A DNA stretch of 64,000 bases, taken from assembly GCA_964388955.1 (NCBI GenBank), contig CAYMCO010000011.1, forward strand, positions 58,589-122,588, written 5' to 3'. The notes beneath the pieces were generated by a model that did no database searches, had not been told where the DNA came from, and saw only the letters and a program-made list of their open reading frames with translations. Positions within the stretch are counted from its first letter, which is position 1, and every line of letters starts with the position of its first letter. This document shows, piece after piece, positions 43,365-52,081 of this stretch. Origin of the DNA: CAYMCO01 sp964388955. Its GTDB lineage: Bacteria > Chloroflexota > Anaerolineae > Anaerolineales > E44-bin32. Position numbers and translations under genes: made by a program.

Positions 43365-44966
43365 ATGCGGGGGATGGATACGGCTTTCTCGGAAATCGAG
43401 GCGCAATTCGAAGCGAATTTGAGCACCTTCAACGCCCCCGGGGTGGTGATCTCCTTTACCGACCGGGAGACGACCTTGCGGGTGGTGACCTTCGGATACG
43501 CGGATATGGCGACCGGCGCGATCCTCACACCGGAAACCTCGTTTCCCATCGGCTCAATCGGCAAGTCATTCGCCAGCATCGCGATCCTGGCGCTCAGCGA
43601 GCGTGGATCTCTGGATCTGCAAACCTCCGTGGCGGATGCCTTGCCGTGGTTGGAACCCAAATCCGCTTTTGAACCTATGCGCCTTGATCACATAATGGCC
43701 CACACGGCCGGCCTGCCAAGGGGGTCAGACGCCACCGTCTCCGCCTATTCCGAAGTCTGGGCCTTGCGGCATCTTAGGATGCGTTTCTCTCCCGGGGACT
43801 ACTTTCACCGCTCCAATACGGGATACAAGATTGTGGGCTTGATTCTCGAGCGCACCACAGGATGGCCGGCAGAGCAGGCCCTGCGCCGCTTGGTGCTCGA
43901 GCCCTTGGGCATGGACCATACCGATCCGGCGCTCACCTACGAGACTCGCGGCCGTTGCGCAATCGGGTATCAGTCATTCCACGAAGATCGACCGCTTGGG
44001 CTGGGGGGAATCCTGACCCCCGCGCCATGGGTGCTCGCCAACAGCGCCGACGGATCGATTGCCAGCACCGCCAAAGACATGGCCGGATACATGCGAATGC
44101 TGCTGAACGATGGACGCGACGTGCTCTCGAAGGAGTCCTTTGCCATCCTCACGATGCCCAGGGCCGTTGTTCCGGACGGCGAGTACGGAGAACACTACGC
44201 ATACGGCCTATCGGTACGACAGGTTGCGGGCCGGACCCGCCTCGGCCACGCCGGAGGAACGGTGGGCTTTCGGGCGCACATGCTCGTGGACCTGGATGAT
44301 GGATTGGGCGTTACGATTCTGGCCAACGGCCCGTGGGATCCTGAACCGTGGGCGGTTTACGCATTGGACAGGCTGGGGGCGGAGGTGCGGGGAGAGGGTG
44401 GACGGATCCCCCCGCCAGACCGAGCGAAGATCGAAAATGCCGGTCAGTACGTTGGTGAGTATGCCGCTGCGGAGGATGCCTTTTCAATCGCCGCACAAGG
44501 GGAGAGGCTGTTCCTGACGAAGAAGGGCCTGCAGATCGCCTTGCAGAAGCAGCGGGAGGATGTATTCTACGCGGACGATCCCGCCTATGCCCGCTTTCCT
44601 GTCCGGTTCGGCCGGAAGGAGGGGGAGGTGGTCGAGGCGCAGCATGGCGCGCGCTGGTACCTGAAAGATGGCTACGCCGCCCCTCAGGCCTTCGATTACC
44701 CGGCTGAGTGGGACGCGTACTGCGGCAAATATGCCTCCCACAACCCCTGGTTTCCCTGCTTTCGGGTTGTAGTACATAAGGGGAGACTCCTCCTGATCGA
44801 GCCCTCTGGCCGCCAGACTCCTCTTGTGCCGCTCGCCGGTGGGGGCTTTCGGGTCGGTGAGGATGCTCGCATCCCGGAGCGGTTGGCATTCGGTATGTTT
44901 GTAGATAGTCGACCCTATGAGGCCAGGCTCTCGGGAGATGCCTACCACCGCAGTTTTACTCCCTGA
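43365..44966 (+). CDS. Serine beta-lactamase-like hydrolase
   Basis: A 533-aa cytoplasmic member of the class C beta-lactamase/penicillin-binding-protein fold. The SxxK motif is SIGK (S64-K67) and the KTG-equivalent is HAG in RLGHAGGTVGF. The second motif, normally YSN, reads R149-S150-N151 (FHRSNTGYK), so the catalytic Tyr seems to be replaced by Arg. A C-terminal region of about 170 aa (YVGEYAAAEDAFSIAAQGER onward) resembles lipocalin-like DUF3471 tails. In this gene setting it may be an amidase or D-aminopeptidase of the pathway; beta-lactam resistance is unlikely. Confidence 0.88.
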   Translation: MRGMDTAFSEIEAQFEANLSTFNAPGVVISFTDRETTLRVVTFGYADMATGAILTPETSFPIGSIGKSFASIAILALSERGSLDLQTSVADALPWLEPKSAFEPMRLDHIMAHTAGLPRGSDATVSAYSEVWALRHLRMRFSPGDYFHRSNTGYKIVGLILERTTGWPAEQALRRLVLEPLGMDHTDPALTYETRGRCAIGYQSFHEDRPLGLGGILTPAPWVLANSADGSIASTAKDMAGYMRMLLNDGRDVLSKESFAILTMPRAVVPDGEYGEHYAYGLSVRQVAGRTRLGHAGGTVGFRAHMLVDLDDGLGVTILANGPWDPEPWAVYALDRLGAEVRGEGGRIPPPDRAKIENAGQYVGEYAAAEDAFSIAAQGERLFLTKKGLQIALQKQREDVFYADDPAYARFPVRFGRKEGEVVEAQHGARWYLKDGYAAPQAFDYPAEWDAYCGKYASHNPWFPCFRVVVHKGRLLLIEPSGRQTPLVPLAGGGFRVGEDARIPERLAFGMFVDSRPYEARLSGDAYHRSFTP

Positions 44967-45080
44967 GGGTTTTGGGCCAAAATGGAGGGCCGCCCTCGGG
45001 AACCCCGGATTGCTGGGCCGCGAGGAGGACGTTGCCGGAGGCGAAGCCCGGCCCCAAAGATCCAAGGAGGGAACCTCATC

Positions 45081-46067
45081 ATGACTTCTTCCATCACCGC
45101 ACAAGACATCTTTCTCGCTCACAAGCGGATACGCAGCTATATCTGGGAGACGCCGCTGGTCGAATCGCCGGGATTGAGCGAAGCGTCAGGATCATCGGTG
45201 CGGCTGAAGCTGGAGTGCATGCAGAAGACAGGGTCCTTCAAGATGAGAGGCGCCTCGAATCGAATCTTCGGTCTGAGCCAGGAGGAACTGGCGCGAGGCG
45301 TCGTGGCGGTGTCCAGCGGCAACCACGGCCGCGCGGTCGCCTTTGCTGCGAGGGAGTTGGGGGCAAACGCGGTCATTTGTCTCTCGGAGCGGGTGCCGAA
45401 GAACAAGGTGCGGGCCATTGAGCGACTTGGCGCGGAAGTGGTGGTCTCGGGGGATAGCTACGACGCTGCCGAGGCGAACGCCCACGAACTGCAGCGAGCG
45501 CGCGGGCTCACCCCAATGCCCTCCTTTGACGATGCGAAAGTGATCGCCGGTCAAGGGACCGTAGGCTTGGAATTGATGACCCAGTGGCCTCAGATCGACA
45601 CGGCCATCGTCCCGATCGGAGGGGGGAGCATCTTCTCGGGAGTGGGGATATTCTTAAAGTCAATCAATCCTGCTATTCGAATGGTGGGCGTCGCGATGGA
45701 TCGGGCTCCGGTGATGTACCATAGCCTCAAGGCCGGTGAGCCCCTGGAGATGCCCGAGGAACCGACGATCGCGGATGCGCTGGCGGGCGGCATCGGCGGC
45801 AAGGAAAACAAGTACACATTCCGATTGATCCAAGACCTGGTCGACGAATATGCCCTGGTCAGCGAAGAGGAGATCGCCGAGGCGATGGTGTTTGCGCTCA
45901 AGGAGCACAAGATTGCTGTGGAGGGAGCCGGGGCGGTTGGGATCGCGGCCCTGCTGAGCCAGAGGGTGGAAAATCTGGGGCAGAATGTGGCGGTGGTGGT
46001 CACCGGTGGAGGGGTGGATATCGAACTGCTCTCCGACTTGGCGCAGGGCAAGCGGCCGTATACATAG
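45081..46067 (+). CDS. Threonine dehydratase-like PLP lyase (EutB/Ilv-type)
   Basis: A 328-aa fold-type II PLP enzyme. K54 in SFKMRGASN is the Schiff-base lysine; SSGNHGRAVAFAA and PIGGGSIFSGVG bind PLP phosphate. There is no ACT regulatory domain, so this is a catabolic-type dehydratase. Candidates are threonine/serine ammonia-lyase, threo-3-hydroxyaspartate ammonia-lyase and the EutB enzyme of ectoine breakdown. Start at 45081 with GGAGGG; the frame opens 33 codons earlier in non-coding-like sequence. A terminator follows. Confidence 0.9.
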   Translation: MTSSITAQDIFLAHKRIRSYIWETPLVESPGLSEASGSSVRLKLECMQKTGSFKMRGASNRIFGLSQEELARGVVAVSSGNHGRAVAFAARELGANAVICLSERVPKNKVRAIERLGAEVVVSGDSYDAAEANAHELQRARGLTPMPSFDDAKVIAGQGTVGLELMTQWPQIDTAIVPIGGGSIFSGVGIFLKSINPAIRMVGVAMDRAPVMYHSLKAGEPLEMPEEPTIADALAGGIGGKENKYTFRLIQDLVDEYALVSEEEIAEAMVFALKEHKIAVEGAGAVGIAALLSQRVENLGQNVAVVVTGGGVDIELLSDLAQGKRPYT

Positions 46068-46206
46068 CGGATCTGCCGCTCGAAAACCGGCTGCGGTCAA
46101 TTCCAGCCGCAAGGAAATGATTTCCCTGTGCATCGCCCGAATCTATCAAACAGGGGCGGTGTGGCATCTGGGAACGCTGGGATCAGGTTGTATGTGATTC
46201 TTGGGC

Positions 46207-46240
46207 GAAAGGGAAGCTCCTTGGGGGCTTCCCTTTCTTC
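46207..46240 (+). terminator. Rho-independent terminator between convergent genes
   Basis: AAAGGGAAGC-TCCTTGGG-GGCTTCCCTTT followed by TTCTTCTTC. It ends the catabolic cluster and, because of the upstream A-run, could also act for the convergent VWA gene. Confidence 0.8.
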
Positions 46241-46249
46241 TTCGCCAAA

Positions 46250-48619
46250 TCAGTGTCTATTTGCCCCGGGCCTCCCACGCCGTATCAATGCAAGGTAGAT
46301 GAGGGCGATGCTCACGAAAGCCCCGGGGCATGGGATCGAGCCGGAGGGAGAAACCCCGGTCGAGGGGGACGGACCGTCAGCGATCACGTCGATCGCCTCT
46401 TCCTCTCCAGTTGCGGGCGCTGAAGACTCGCCGGCAGGTATGGCAATCTCATCGCCCGGCTGATCGCTGGCGACAACCTCGTATGCCTCTCCGTCAGAAA
46501 TGGCGATCACCCGCTCTCCCAACGAGAAGGCGGCGGCCAAGTGGGGATCCGCCTGGGCCAGCTTGAAGTAGTCTTCAGATAAGAAGGGCACCTTCAGTGG
46601 AGACATGCTCTCCGGGTCAAAAGCGGTGTCCGTCCACACGCCGTCGATCAGCCGGAAGGTTCGTGATCCAGCGATCTTGATCACGCCGGCTGCATCGCCG
46701 CTGGGCGATGCGGGGGCCTGGGCAGCCTCAATCTCGGATTCGGCGGCGGCGCGCTCCACGGCTGACTGGCCGGTGGTCATGCCTGGGGCGTTGGAGTATT
46801 GCTCGAACGCCTCCTGGGCGATATCCTGCTGCGCTGTCTCGCCGAGCACATCGGAGTCCGTGACCAGGTACGAGGTGTACGGAGTGACGATCCCGTAGCG
46901 TATGCTCAGACTCACGATCTGATCGACGGTCTCTTCATCGGGTCCCTGCAGGCGGATTTGCTGCAGCAGGGCGCCGATCTTGCGGGTTGCCCACAGCCGC
47001 GGCAGAAACTCGGCGCCGCCCGAGCTGCGAAAACGCTGATCCGCATAGGTGAAGACCCGGGGAGCGCCTTCCACATCTCCCGCCAACCGGATTGCAGTGA
47101 CGCCTGGTTCGCGGTACCGTCCCACAAGGACCAACTGATTCCCCGCGAACAAGTCCGGCAGCTCGGAGGGATATTCGTCAAAGCTGATCACATCTCCAAA
47201 ATCCAGACTCACGTCCGTCAGCACGGGTTTGCTGATTTGTGCGTAGAACCCTGAGACGATCTGGTCCAGGGCCTGGCCCGGTTTTACATAGGTTGTGGAT
47301 CCGCCGTTCTCCTTCGCGAGCGAGTCGAGCAAGAAGGTATCCACGTCGTACCCGACTCCAAAGGCGAAGAGCCGCACTCGATCCGGGGCCGCATCCTTGA
47401 CGTTGTTCAGGATGGCCGCTGTATCGGTTTCACCTTCAGTGGGCAATCCGTCCGTCAGAAAGATGACGACGGTGGGGCGCTCCTCCTCCGCCTGAGCCAA
47501 GGCCTCCAGCAGTGCGCGGTTAATGTCAGTCGAGCCTTTGGCCGACAGGGATTCCACCCAACGTTTCGCCTCGGGGACATCTTCCATGCCGCGCAGTTCC
47601 TCCGCGTAGCTGTGTGCCCCGGTGCTGAAAGCGATGATATTGAATCGGTCCTCCGCGTTCAGGTTGTCCAGCGCGTATCGAAGCGCCCGCTGTGCTTGCC
47701 GGAATTTCTCGCCCTCCATGCTCCCCGATTGGTCGAGGACGAAGAACAGATCTCTGGGTGCCACGCGATCCGCGTCTACTTGAACTTCCGGCGCTGCGAG
47801 CAGCAGGAAGAAACCATCTGGATCATCGCCCTCGGGATCACGATAGGTGAGCAGATTGAGGCCGATTTCTTCTTCGGATACGGAGTAGTAGAGCTCGAAG
47901 TCTCGATCCGGAGTGACGTCCGCAGCTTCGTATCCCACCCGAAAGCGGTGGTCGCCCTCGCGCAAGATGTCGACGTCATGGGTCGGGGAATAGACTGCCC
48001 GCACGGGATCGGCGGAATCGACCGACACGCTTACGCTCACTTCCTCCAACGGTTGAGCGCTGAACTTCTCTGTGTTCAGCGGGTATGTATAGCGGATCAG
48101 GCCGCCTTCGGCGGGAAGCACCTGGGTGTACTCCAATTCGACCCGCCGCGTCCGCCCGGCCGGTATCGGAAAAATGGAGGCCTGCACCGCGCCGCGATCG
48201 GCGTATTCCAACAGCGCTGGATCCCGGATTTCCCGCACGATCTGCTCATATGCGCGCCGCGCTTCATCGCGTTCCAGCACTTTTGCTTCCACGGGCTCAC
48301 CGTCGACCCAGAGCACGAATTCCGTCACCATGGCCCCGGTTGGGATGGGGAAGATATAGGTCCCTTCTACCGTCCACGGGTTATCGTTGCGAAACACCTG
48401 GTCCACATGCGTCGTGGCCACCTGTTGGTCGATTTCGACCTGCACATGGTGGTATTCAATTGCCAGCTGGGCCATCGGTTTGGGGACGGGTGGGCAAGGG
48501 ATGGGATCGCAGATGGGTGGTTCGGGGATGATGATCCCATCGGCGTATGCCGGGACCGCAAACAGGGACTGCAGCCCGACGACGATCAGGACCCCGAGGG
48601 ATACACGCAATCTGTGCAT
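46250..48619 (-). CDS. VIT and von Willebrand factor A domain surface protein
   Basis: A 789-aa secreted protein with signal peptide (VSLGVLIVVGLQSLFAVPAYA), a VIT (inter-alpha-trypsin) domain (TTHVDQVFRNDNPWTVEGTY, VEAKVLERDEARRAYEQ), a VWA domain with MIDAS DLFFVLDQSGSMEGEKF, and a long tail. The C-terminus, PCPGAFVSIALIYLALIRRG plus basic residues, is a tripartite sorting-like anchor with a Cys-Pro-Gly before the helix. The start ATG 48619 follows AGGAGGAACCG; the frame continues upstream 136 codons but looks non-coding. The role is probably adhesion or matrix binding. Confidence 0.92.
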   Translation of the reverse strand: MHRLRVSLGVLIVVGLQSLFAVPAYADGIIIPEPPICDPIPCPPVPKPMAQLAIEYHHVQVEIDQQVATTHVDQVFRNDNPWTVEGTYIFPIPTGAMVTEFVLWVDGEPVEAKVLERDEARRAYEQIVREIRDPALLEYADRGAVQASIFPIPAGRTRRVELEYTQVLPAEGGLIRYTYPLNTEKFSAQPLEEVSVSVSVDSADPVRAVYSPTHDVDILREGDHRFRVGYEAADVTPDRDFELYYSVSEEEIGLNLLTYRDPEGDDPDGFFLLLAAPEVQVDADRVAPRDLFFVLDQSGSMEGEKFRQAQRALRYALDNLNAEDRFNIIAFSTGAHSYAEELRGMEDVPEAKRWVESLSAKGSTDINRALLEALAQAEEERPTVVIFLTDGLPTEGETDTAAILNNVKDAAPDRVRLFAFGVGYDVDTFLLDSLAKENGGSTTYVKPGQALDQIVSGFYAQISKPVLTDVSLDFGDVISFDEYPSELPDLFAGNQLVLVGRYREPGVTAIRLAGDVEGAPRVFTYADQRFRSSGGAEFLPRLWATRKIGALLQQIRLQGPDEETVDQIVSLSIRYGIVTPYTSYLVTDSDVLGETAQQDIAQEAFEQYSNAPGMTTGQSAVERAAAESEIEAAQAPASPSGDAAGVIKIAGSRTFRLIDGVWTDTAFDPESMSPLKVPFLSEDYFKLAQADPHLAAAFSLGERVIAISDGEAYEVVASDQPGDEIAIPAGESSAPATGEEEAIDVIADGPSPSTGVSPSGSIPCPGAFVSIALIYLALIRRGRPGANRH

Positions 48620-49390
48620 GACGGTTCCTCCTTCTGCCCCGCGGTTGACTGCAGGACGCCGGCCAGCGGCGGAATGTTCCCGGAGCTCAATGGCGGCGGG
48701 GGCGGCCGCCCGAAGCGGACTGCGCAATGCACACCCGTAGAGCTCGGCCGAAGGTGCGATATGGGTGGCTGCGGAGAGTCCGGAAGGAGTCGGCGTAGGG
48801 TGGATGCCCGGTGAAGGTTGGGGGAGGTCGGGCCGGAGCCCGGTCCCATTGGTCAAGTGGCGCGTTGGCAGACTCTGTGCATGCTTGGGCATCTTCCTCT
48901 CTCGCCCTCCCGCATAACGTCTACAGTAGGCGACGCGAGCGTTTGCAGCAGATCGCCCGATGCACCCGGCCCGGCTGGGTGTGTTCCAACTTGGGGGGCA
49001 ATACTTCGCCTCCCTCGCCTGATGCAACCGCTGCTCACAGAGGCCCTCCAGTTCAGAGCGCAGAGCCGATAAGCCCCCACCCCCCTTGCCCCCTCCCCCG
49101 GCCTCCGGAAGACCGGGGAAAACGGCCCAGCATGTTGGGGGAGGGGATTGGGGTGGGGGGTGGAAAGGATCTCCAAAGGCGGAGTCGATCCTCCGCGGCG
49201 TGGGTCACCGCGATGGGCAATCCAGAAGCGGAGTGGAGGGCGCCCGAGTGACGGGCCAGTTTTCGGACATAGCTGCCCCCTGAAATGGAACGCAGCAGCC
49301 CGGCTGGCCAGATGGAACAGACACCGCCCATGGTAGAATATGGAAGAACTCCCACTGTTCCCGAGTGTGGGAGATTGTTGTGTGTGAGAT
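48620..49390. repeat. Intergenic region with a C-run/G-run inverted repeat
   Basis: No supported gene. Bases 49072-49163 are an imperfect large inverted repeat of C-rich (CCCCACCCCCCTTGCCCCCT) and G-rich (GGGGAGGGGATTGGGGTGGG) arms. The 17-bp word shared with 40841 is at 49276-49292 (inverted). Confidence 0.6.
49072..49163. repeat. C-rich/G-rich inverted repeat element
   Basis: Arms of about 26 bp (49073-49098 and 49137-49162) flank a core with its own small hairpin (CCGG ... CCGGGG). The G-rich arm has several G4 runs that could form a quadruplex on one strand. It resembles REP-like elements of the type CCCTCACCCC ... GGGGTGAGGG found in Chloroflexota. Confidence 0.6.
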
Positions 49391-50452
49391 ATGTTCGAAA
49401 AGCTTGCTGGCGTAGAAGAGCGGTTCAAGAGCCTGGCCCAAGAAATGGCAGAGGCGGCGGACGATTATCAGCGCCTGGCGGAGCTGGCGCAGGAGCGTTC
49501 GGATCTTGAACCGATTGTGACAGCCTACAGGGAGTATCGTGAAATCCAGGAGCAGTTGGCCCAGGCGGAAGCGCTCTCGGAAGGGGACGATCCAGACATG
49601 CGCGACCTGGCGGATGCCGAGATCGCCGACCTGAAGCCCAAGCTGGAGAAGCTGGAGCAGGCATTGCGATCCATGCTGGTCCCCCGGGATCCGCGCGACA
49701 AGCGCAATGTGATCATGGAGATTCGCGGCGGAACGGGGGGGGATGAGGCATCGCTGTTCGCAGCGGATCTCTTCCGCATGTACAGCCGCTATGCGGAGAC
49801 CCAGGGATGGCAGGTGGAGATCCTGTCCCAGAATGCCACCGGCGTTGGAGGCCTGAAGGAAATCGTCTTCATGATCAAGGGGAAGGGCGCCTTTTCCCGG
49901 TTGAAGTATGAATCCGGGGTGCATCGTGTGCAGCGCGTCCCGACCACCGAGTCACAAGGCCGGATTCACACCTCCACTGCCACCGTGGCGGTCCTGGCGG
50001 AGACCGATGAGGTGGAGATCGATATCCCGGAGAAAGACGTCAAGATGGAAGTCTTCCGCGCCGGGGGCGCAGGCGGCCAGAATGTGCAGAAGAACGCGAC
50101 CGCGGTACGCATAACCCACCTGCCGACGGGCATCGTGGTCCAGTGTCAGGATGAGCGGTCTCAACTGCAGAACCGGCTGCGGGCCATGAGCATCTTGCGC
50201 GCCCGCCTGTACGATATCGCCGTCACGGAGCAGCAGGAGAAAGAAGATGCTGCCCGGCGCTCTCAAGTGGGGACGGGCGAACGCTCCGAGAAAATCCGTA
50301 CCTATAATTTTCCACAATCCCGCGTGACGGACCATCGCATCGGGCTATCCTCTCACAACCTGCCGGCTGTCTTGGACGGCGAATTGAATATGTTCATCGA
50401 CGAACTTGCCGCACAGGACGAGGCTGAACGCCTGCAAGCTGTCGAAGAATAG
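49391..50452 (+). CDS. prfA: Peptide chain release factor 1
   Basis: A 353-aa class I release factor. GGQ motif at residues 228-230 (GAGGQNVQKN) triggers peptidyl-tRNA hydrolysis; the recognition region is SGVHRVQRVPTTESQGRIHT, characteristic of RF1 (UAA/UAG) and not RF2. The N-terminal coiled-coil domain is intact. The ATG is preceded by TGTGAGAT, a weak ribosome site. Next gene starts three bases after the stop. Confidence 0.96.
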   Translation: MFEKLAGVEERFKSLAQEMAEAADDYQRLAELAQERSDLEPIVTAYREYREIQEQLAQAEALSEGDDPDMRDLADAEIADLKPKLEKLEQALRSMLVPRDPRDKRNVIMEIRGGTGGDEASLFAADLFRMYSRYAETQGWQVEILSQNATGVGGLKEIVFMIKGKGAFSRLKYESGVHRVQRVPTTESQGRIHTSTATVAVLAETDEVEIDIPEKDVKMEVFRAGGAGGQNVQKNATAVRITHLPTGIVVQCQDERSQLQNRLRAMSILRARLYDIAVTEQQEKEDAARRSQVGTGERSEKIRTYNFPQSRVTDHRIGLSSHNLPAVLDGELNMFIDELAAQDEAERLQAVEE

Positions 50453-50455
50453 AAG

Positions 50456-51304
50456 ATGGATACCGAGCTGTCGGTCGCTGACGCTATGGCTCGGGCCAGG
50501 CGTTCTTTCCAACCCTTCAGCGACAGCGCGACCCTGGATGCCCAAATGCTGCTGTCGCAGGTCACCCACAAGTCACGCGCCTGGTTGCTGGCCCACGGGG
50601 AGCAGAACCTCGCCCCATGCGAGAAGCAGGCCTTTGTCGAAGTCATTGATCGGTATTGTCGGGGGGAGGCGCTCCCCTATATTCTCGGCTGGTGGGAGTT
50701 TTATGGCCGGCGTTTTGCCTTGACGCCGGAGGTCCTCATCCCTCGGCCGGAGACGGAGCTGCTGGTGGAGATCGGGTTGAAGCGCCTGGCGGACGTGGGG
50801 CCCAACCCACGGGTGCTGGATGTGGGCACTGGATCGGGCTGCATTGCCATCACCCTGGCGCTGGAATCCCTGCAAGCCCGAGTCTTGGCGACCGATCTGT
50901 CGGCGCCTGCATTGCGGCTTGCGAGGGCAAACGCCGGGAACCACGGCGTTGCGGATCGCGTTCAGTTTTTGCAGGCGGATTTGCTGGAGCCCTTCTTGGG
51001 GAAGGTTGATTTGCTCTGCGCCAACCTTCCGTACATACGCTCGGGAGACCTCTTGCATTTGGCCGTAGGAGATCGTGAGCCGCGCCTCGCTCTGGATGGG
51101 GGGGTGGATGGCATGGACCACCTTCGCCGCTTGATCCGGTCAATCGAAGAGAGGTTCGAACCGGGGGCGACCGCCTTGTTGGAGATCGGCGCCGATCAGG
51201 GAGCGATGTTGATGCATTGGATCCGGCGTGTGCGCGCTCCCGAACGATTGATATTGCATCCCGATCTCGCCGGGCTTGGCCGAGTGATCGAGCTATCCTA
51301 CTGA
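50456..51304 (+). CDS. prmC: Release factor glutamine methyltransferase
   Basis: A 282-aa HemK/PrmC enzyme that methylates the GGQ glutamine of RF1 and RF2. SAM-binding VLDVGTGSGCIAITLAL and substrate motif NLPYI (NPPY variant) are present. It begins 3 bp after the prfA stop, the standard bacterial gene pairing. Confidence 0.95.
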   Translation: MDTELSVADAMARARRSFQPFSDSATLDAQMLLSQVTHKSRAWLLAHGEQNLAPCEKQAFVEVIDRYCRGEALPYILGWWEFYGRRFALTPEVLIPRPETELLVEIGLKRLADVGPNPRVLDVGTGSGCIAITLALESLQARVLATDLSAPALRLARANAGNHGVADRVQFLQADLLEPFLGKVDLLCANLPYIRSGDLLHLAVGDREPRLALDGGVDGMDHLRRLIRSIEERFEPGATALLEIGADQGAMLMHWIRRVRAPERLILHPDLAGLGRVIELSY

Positions 51305-51314
51305 GCCTGTATCC

Positions 51315-51956
51315 GTGAAGACGAGGATGATTCCCGCCGAGGGCCCCAAATCGATCTCCGCCGCCCTGGGGGTGCTGCGGGCCCAAGGGCTGGTCGCATT
51401 TCCGACGGACACGGTGTATGGCTTGGGCGCGATGGCATTTCTGGAAGCGGCGGTGGCGAAGCTGTACAGGGCTAAGGGCCGCGGCGCAGGGAAGGCGCTG
51501 CCCATCCTGGTCTCAGAGGCTTCAGACTTGGAGCAGGTGGCGCGTGGGGTGACACAGAAGGTATGGCAGCTGGCGGAGGCCTTTTGGCCGGGACCGCTGA
51601 CGCTGGTGGTCCCGAAAAACCCCCGGCTGCCCGCGGCGGTGAGCCCATATGATACCGTCGGTGTCCGCGTGCCGGATCATCCCGTAGCCCGAGACCTGCT
51701 GCGGGCCGCCGGTCCCATGGCGGTCACATCGGCCAACCGGTCCGGAGGGCCGAACTGCTGCAATGCGGCGGAGGTGCTGTCAGATCTGTCGGGCCGGTTC
51801 GATCTGCTCCTGGATGGCGGGGAAACCCCCGGGGGAGACCCCTCCACCGTCGTGGATTGCAGCCAGCCGGATTTCCCCATTCTGCGGCCAGGGCCCGTCA
51901 GCCAGCGGGAAATTCGCGCCGTGCTGAATCCTCGAAAGCCGTTAATCGGTCGTTAA
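51315..51956 (+). CDS. tsaC: L-threonylcarbamoyladenylate synthase
   Basis: A 213-aa Sua5/YrdC-family protein making threonylcarbamoyl-AMP for t6A37 tRNA modification. Key segments: GLVAFPTDTVYGLGA, KLYRAKGRGAGKALPILV, PGPLTLVVP and VTSANRSGG. It begins with GTG 10 bp after prmC, completing the prfA-prmC-tsaC operon. It lacks the extra Sua5 C-terminal domain. Confidence 0.95.
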   Translation: MKTRMIPAEGPKSISAALGVLRAQGLVAFPTDTVYGLGAMAFLEAAVAKLYRAKGRGAGKALPILVSEASDLEQVARGVTQKVWQLAEAFWPGPLTLVVPKNPRLPAAVSPYDTVGVRVPDHPVARDLLRAAGPMAVTSANRSGGPNCCNAAEVLSDLSGRFDLLLDGGETPGGDPSTVVDCSQPDFPILRPGPVSQREIRAVLNPRKPLIGR

Positions 51957-52016
51957 GAGTCAATTAAGCGACGCCTTATGTGCCAGGGGCAGAATAGGGA
52001 CAATATTCTCCTCCTC

Positions 52017-52060
52017 AAGCTGCGCTCGGAGCCCCAGGCAACTCTCGGCGCAGCTTTTTG
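52017..52060 (+). terminator. Rho-independent terminator of the prfA operon
   Basis: AAGCTGCGC ... GCGCAGCTT with a 22-nt loop, followed by TTT; it lies between the operon and the convergent membrane-protein gene. Confidence 0.75.
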
Positions 52061-52081
52061 TCTTCAGTCAATTCTGGCATC

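Noticed and set aside
47612..48814. 400-codon plus-strand frame inside the VIT-VWA gene
   Set aside because: Antisense shadow; the minus-strand frame has a clear signal peptide and domains.
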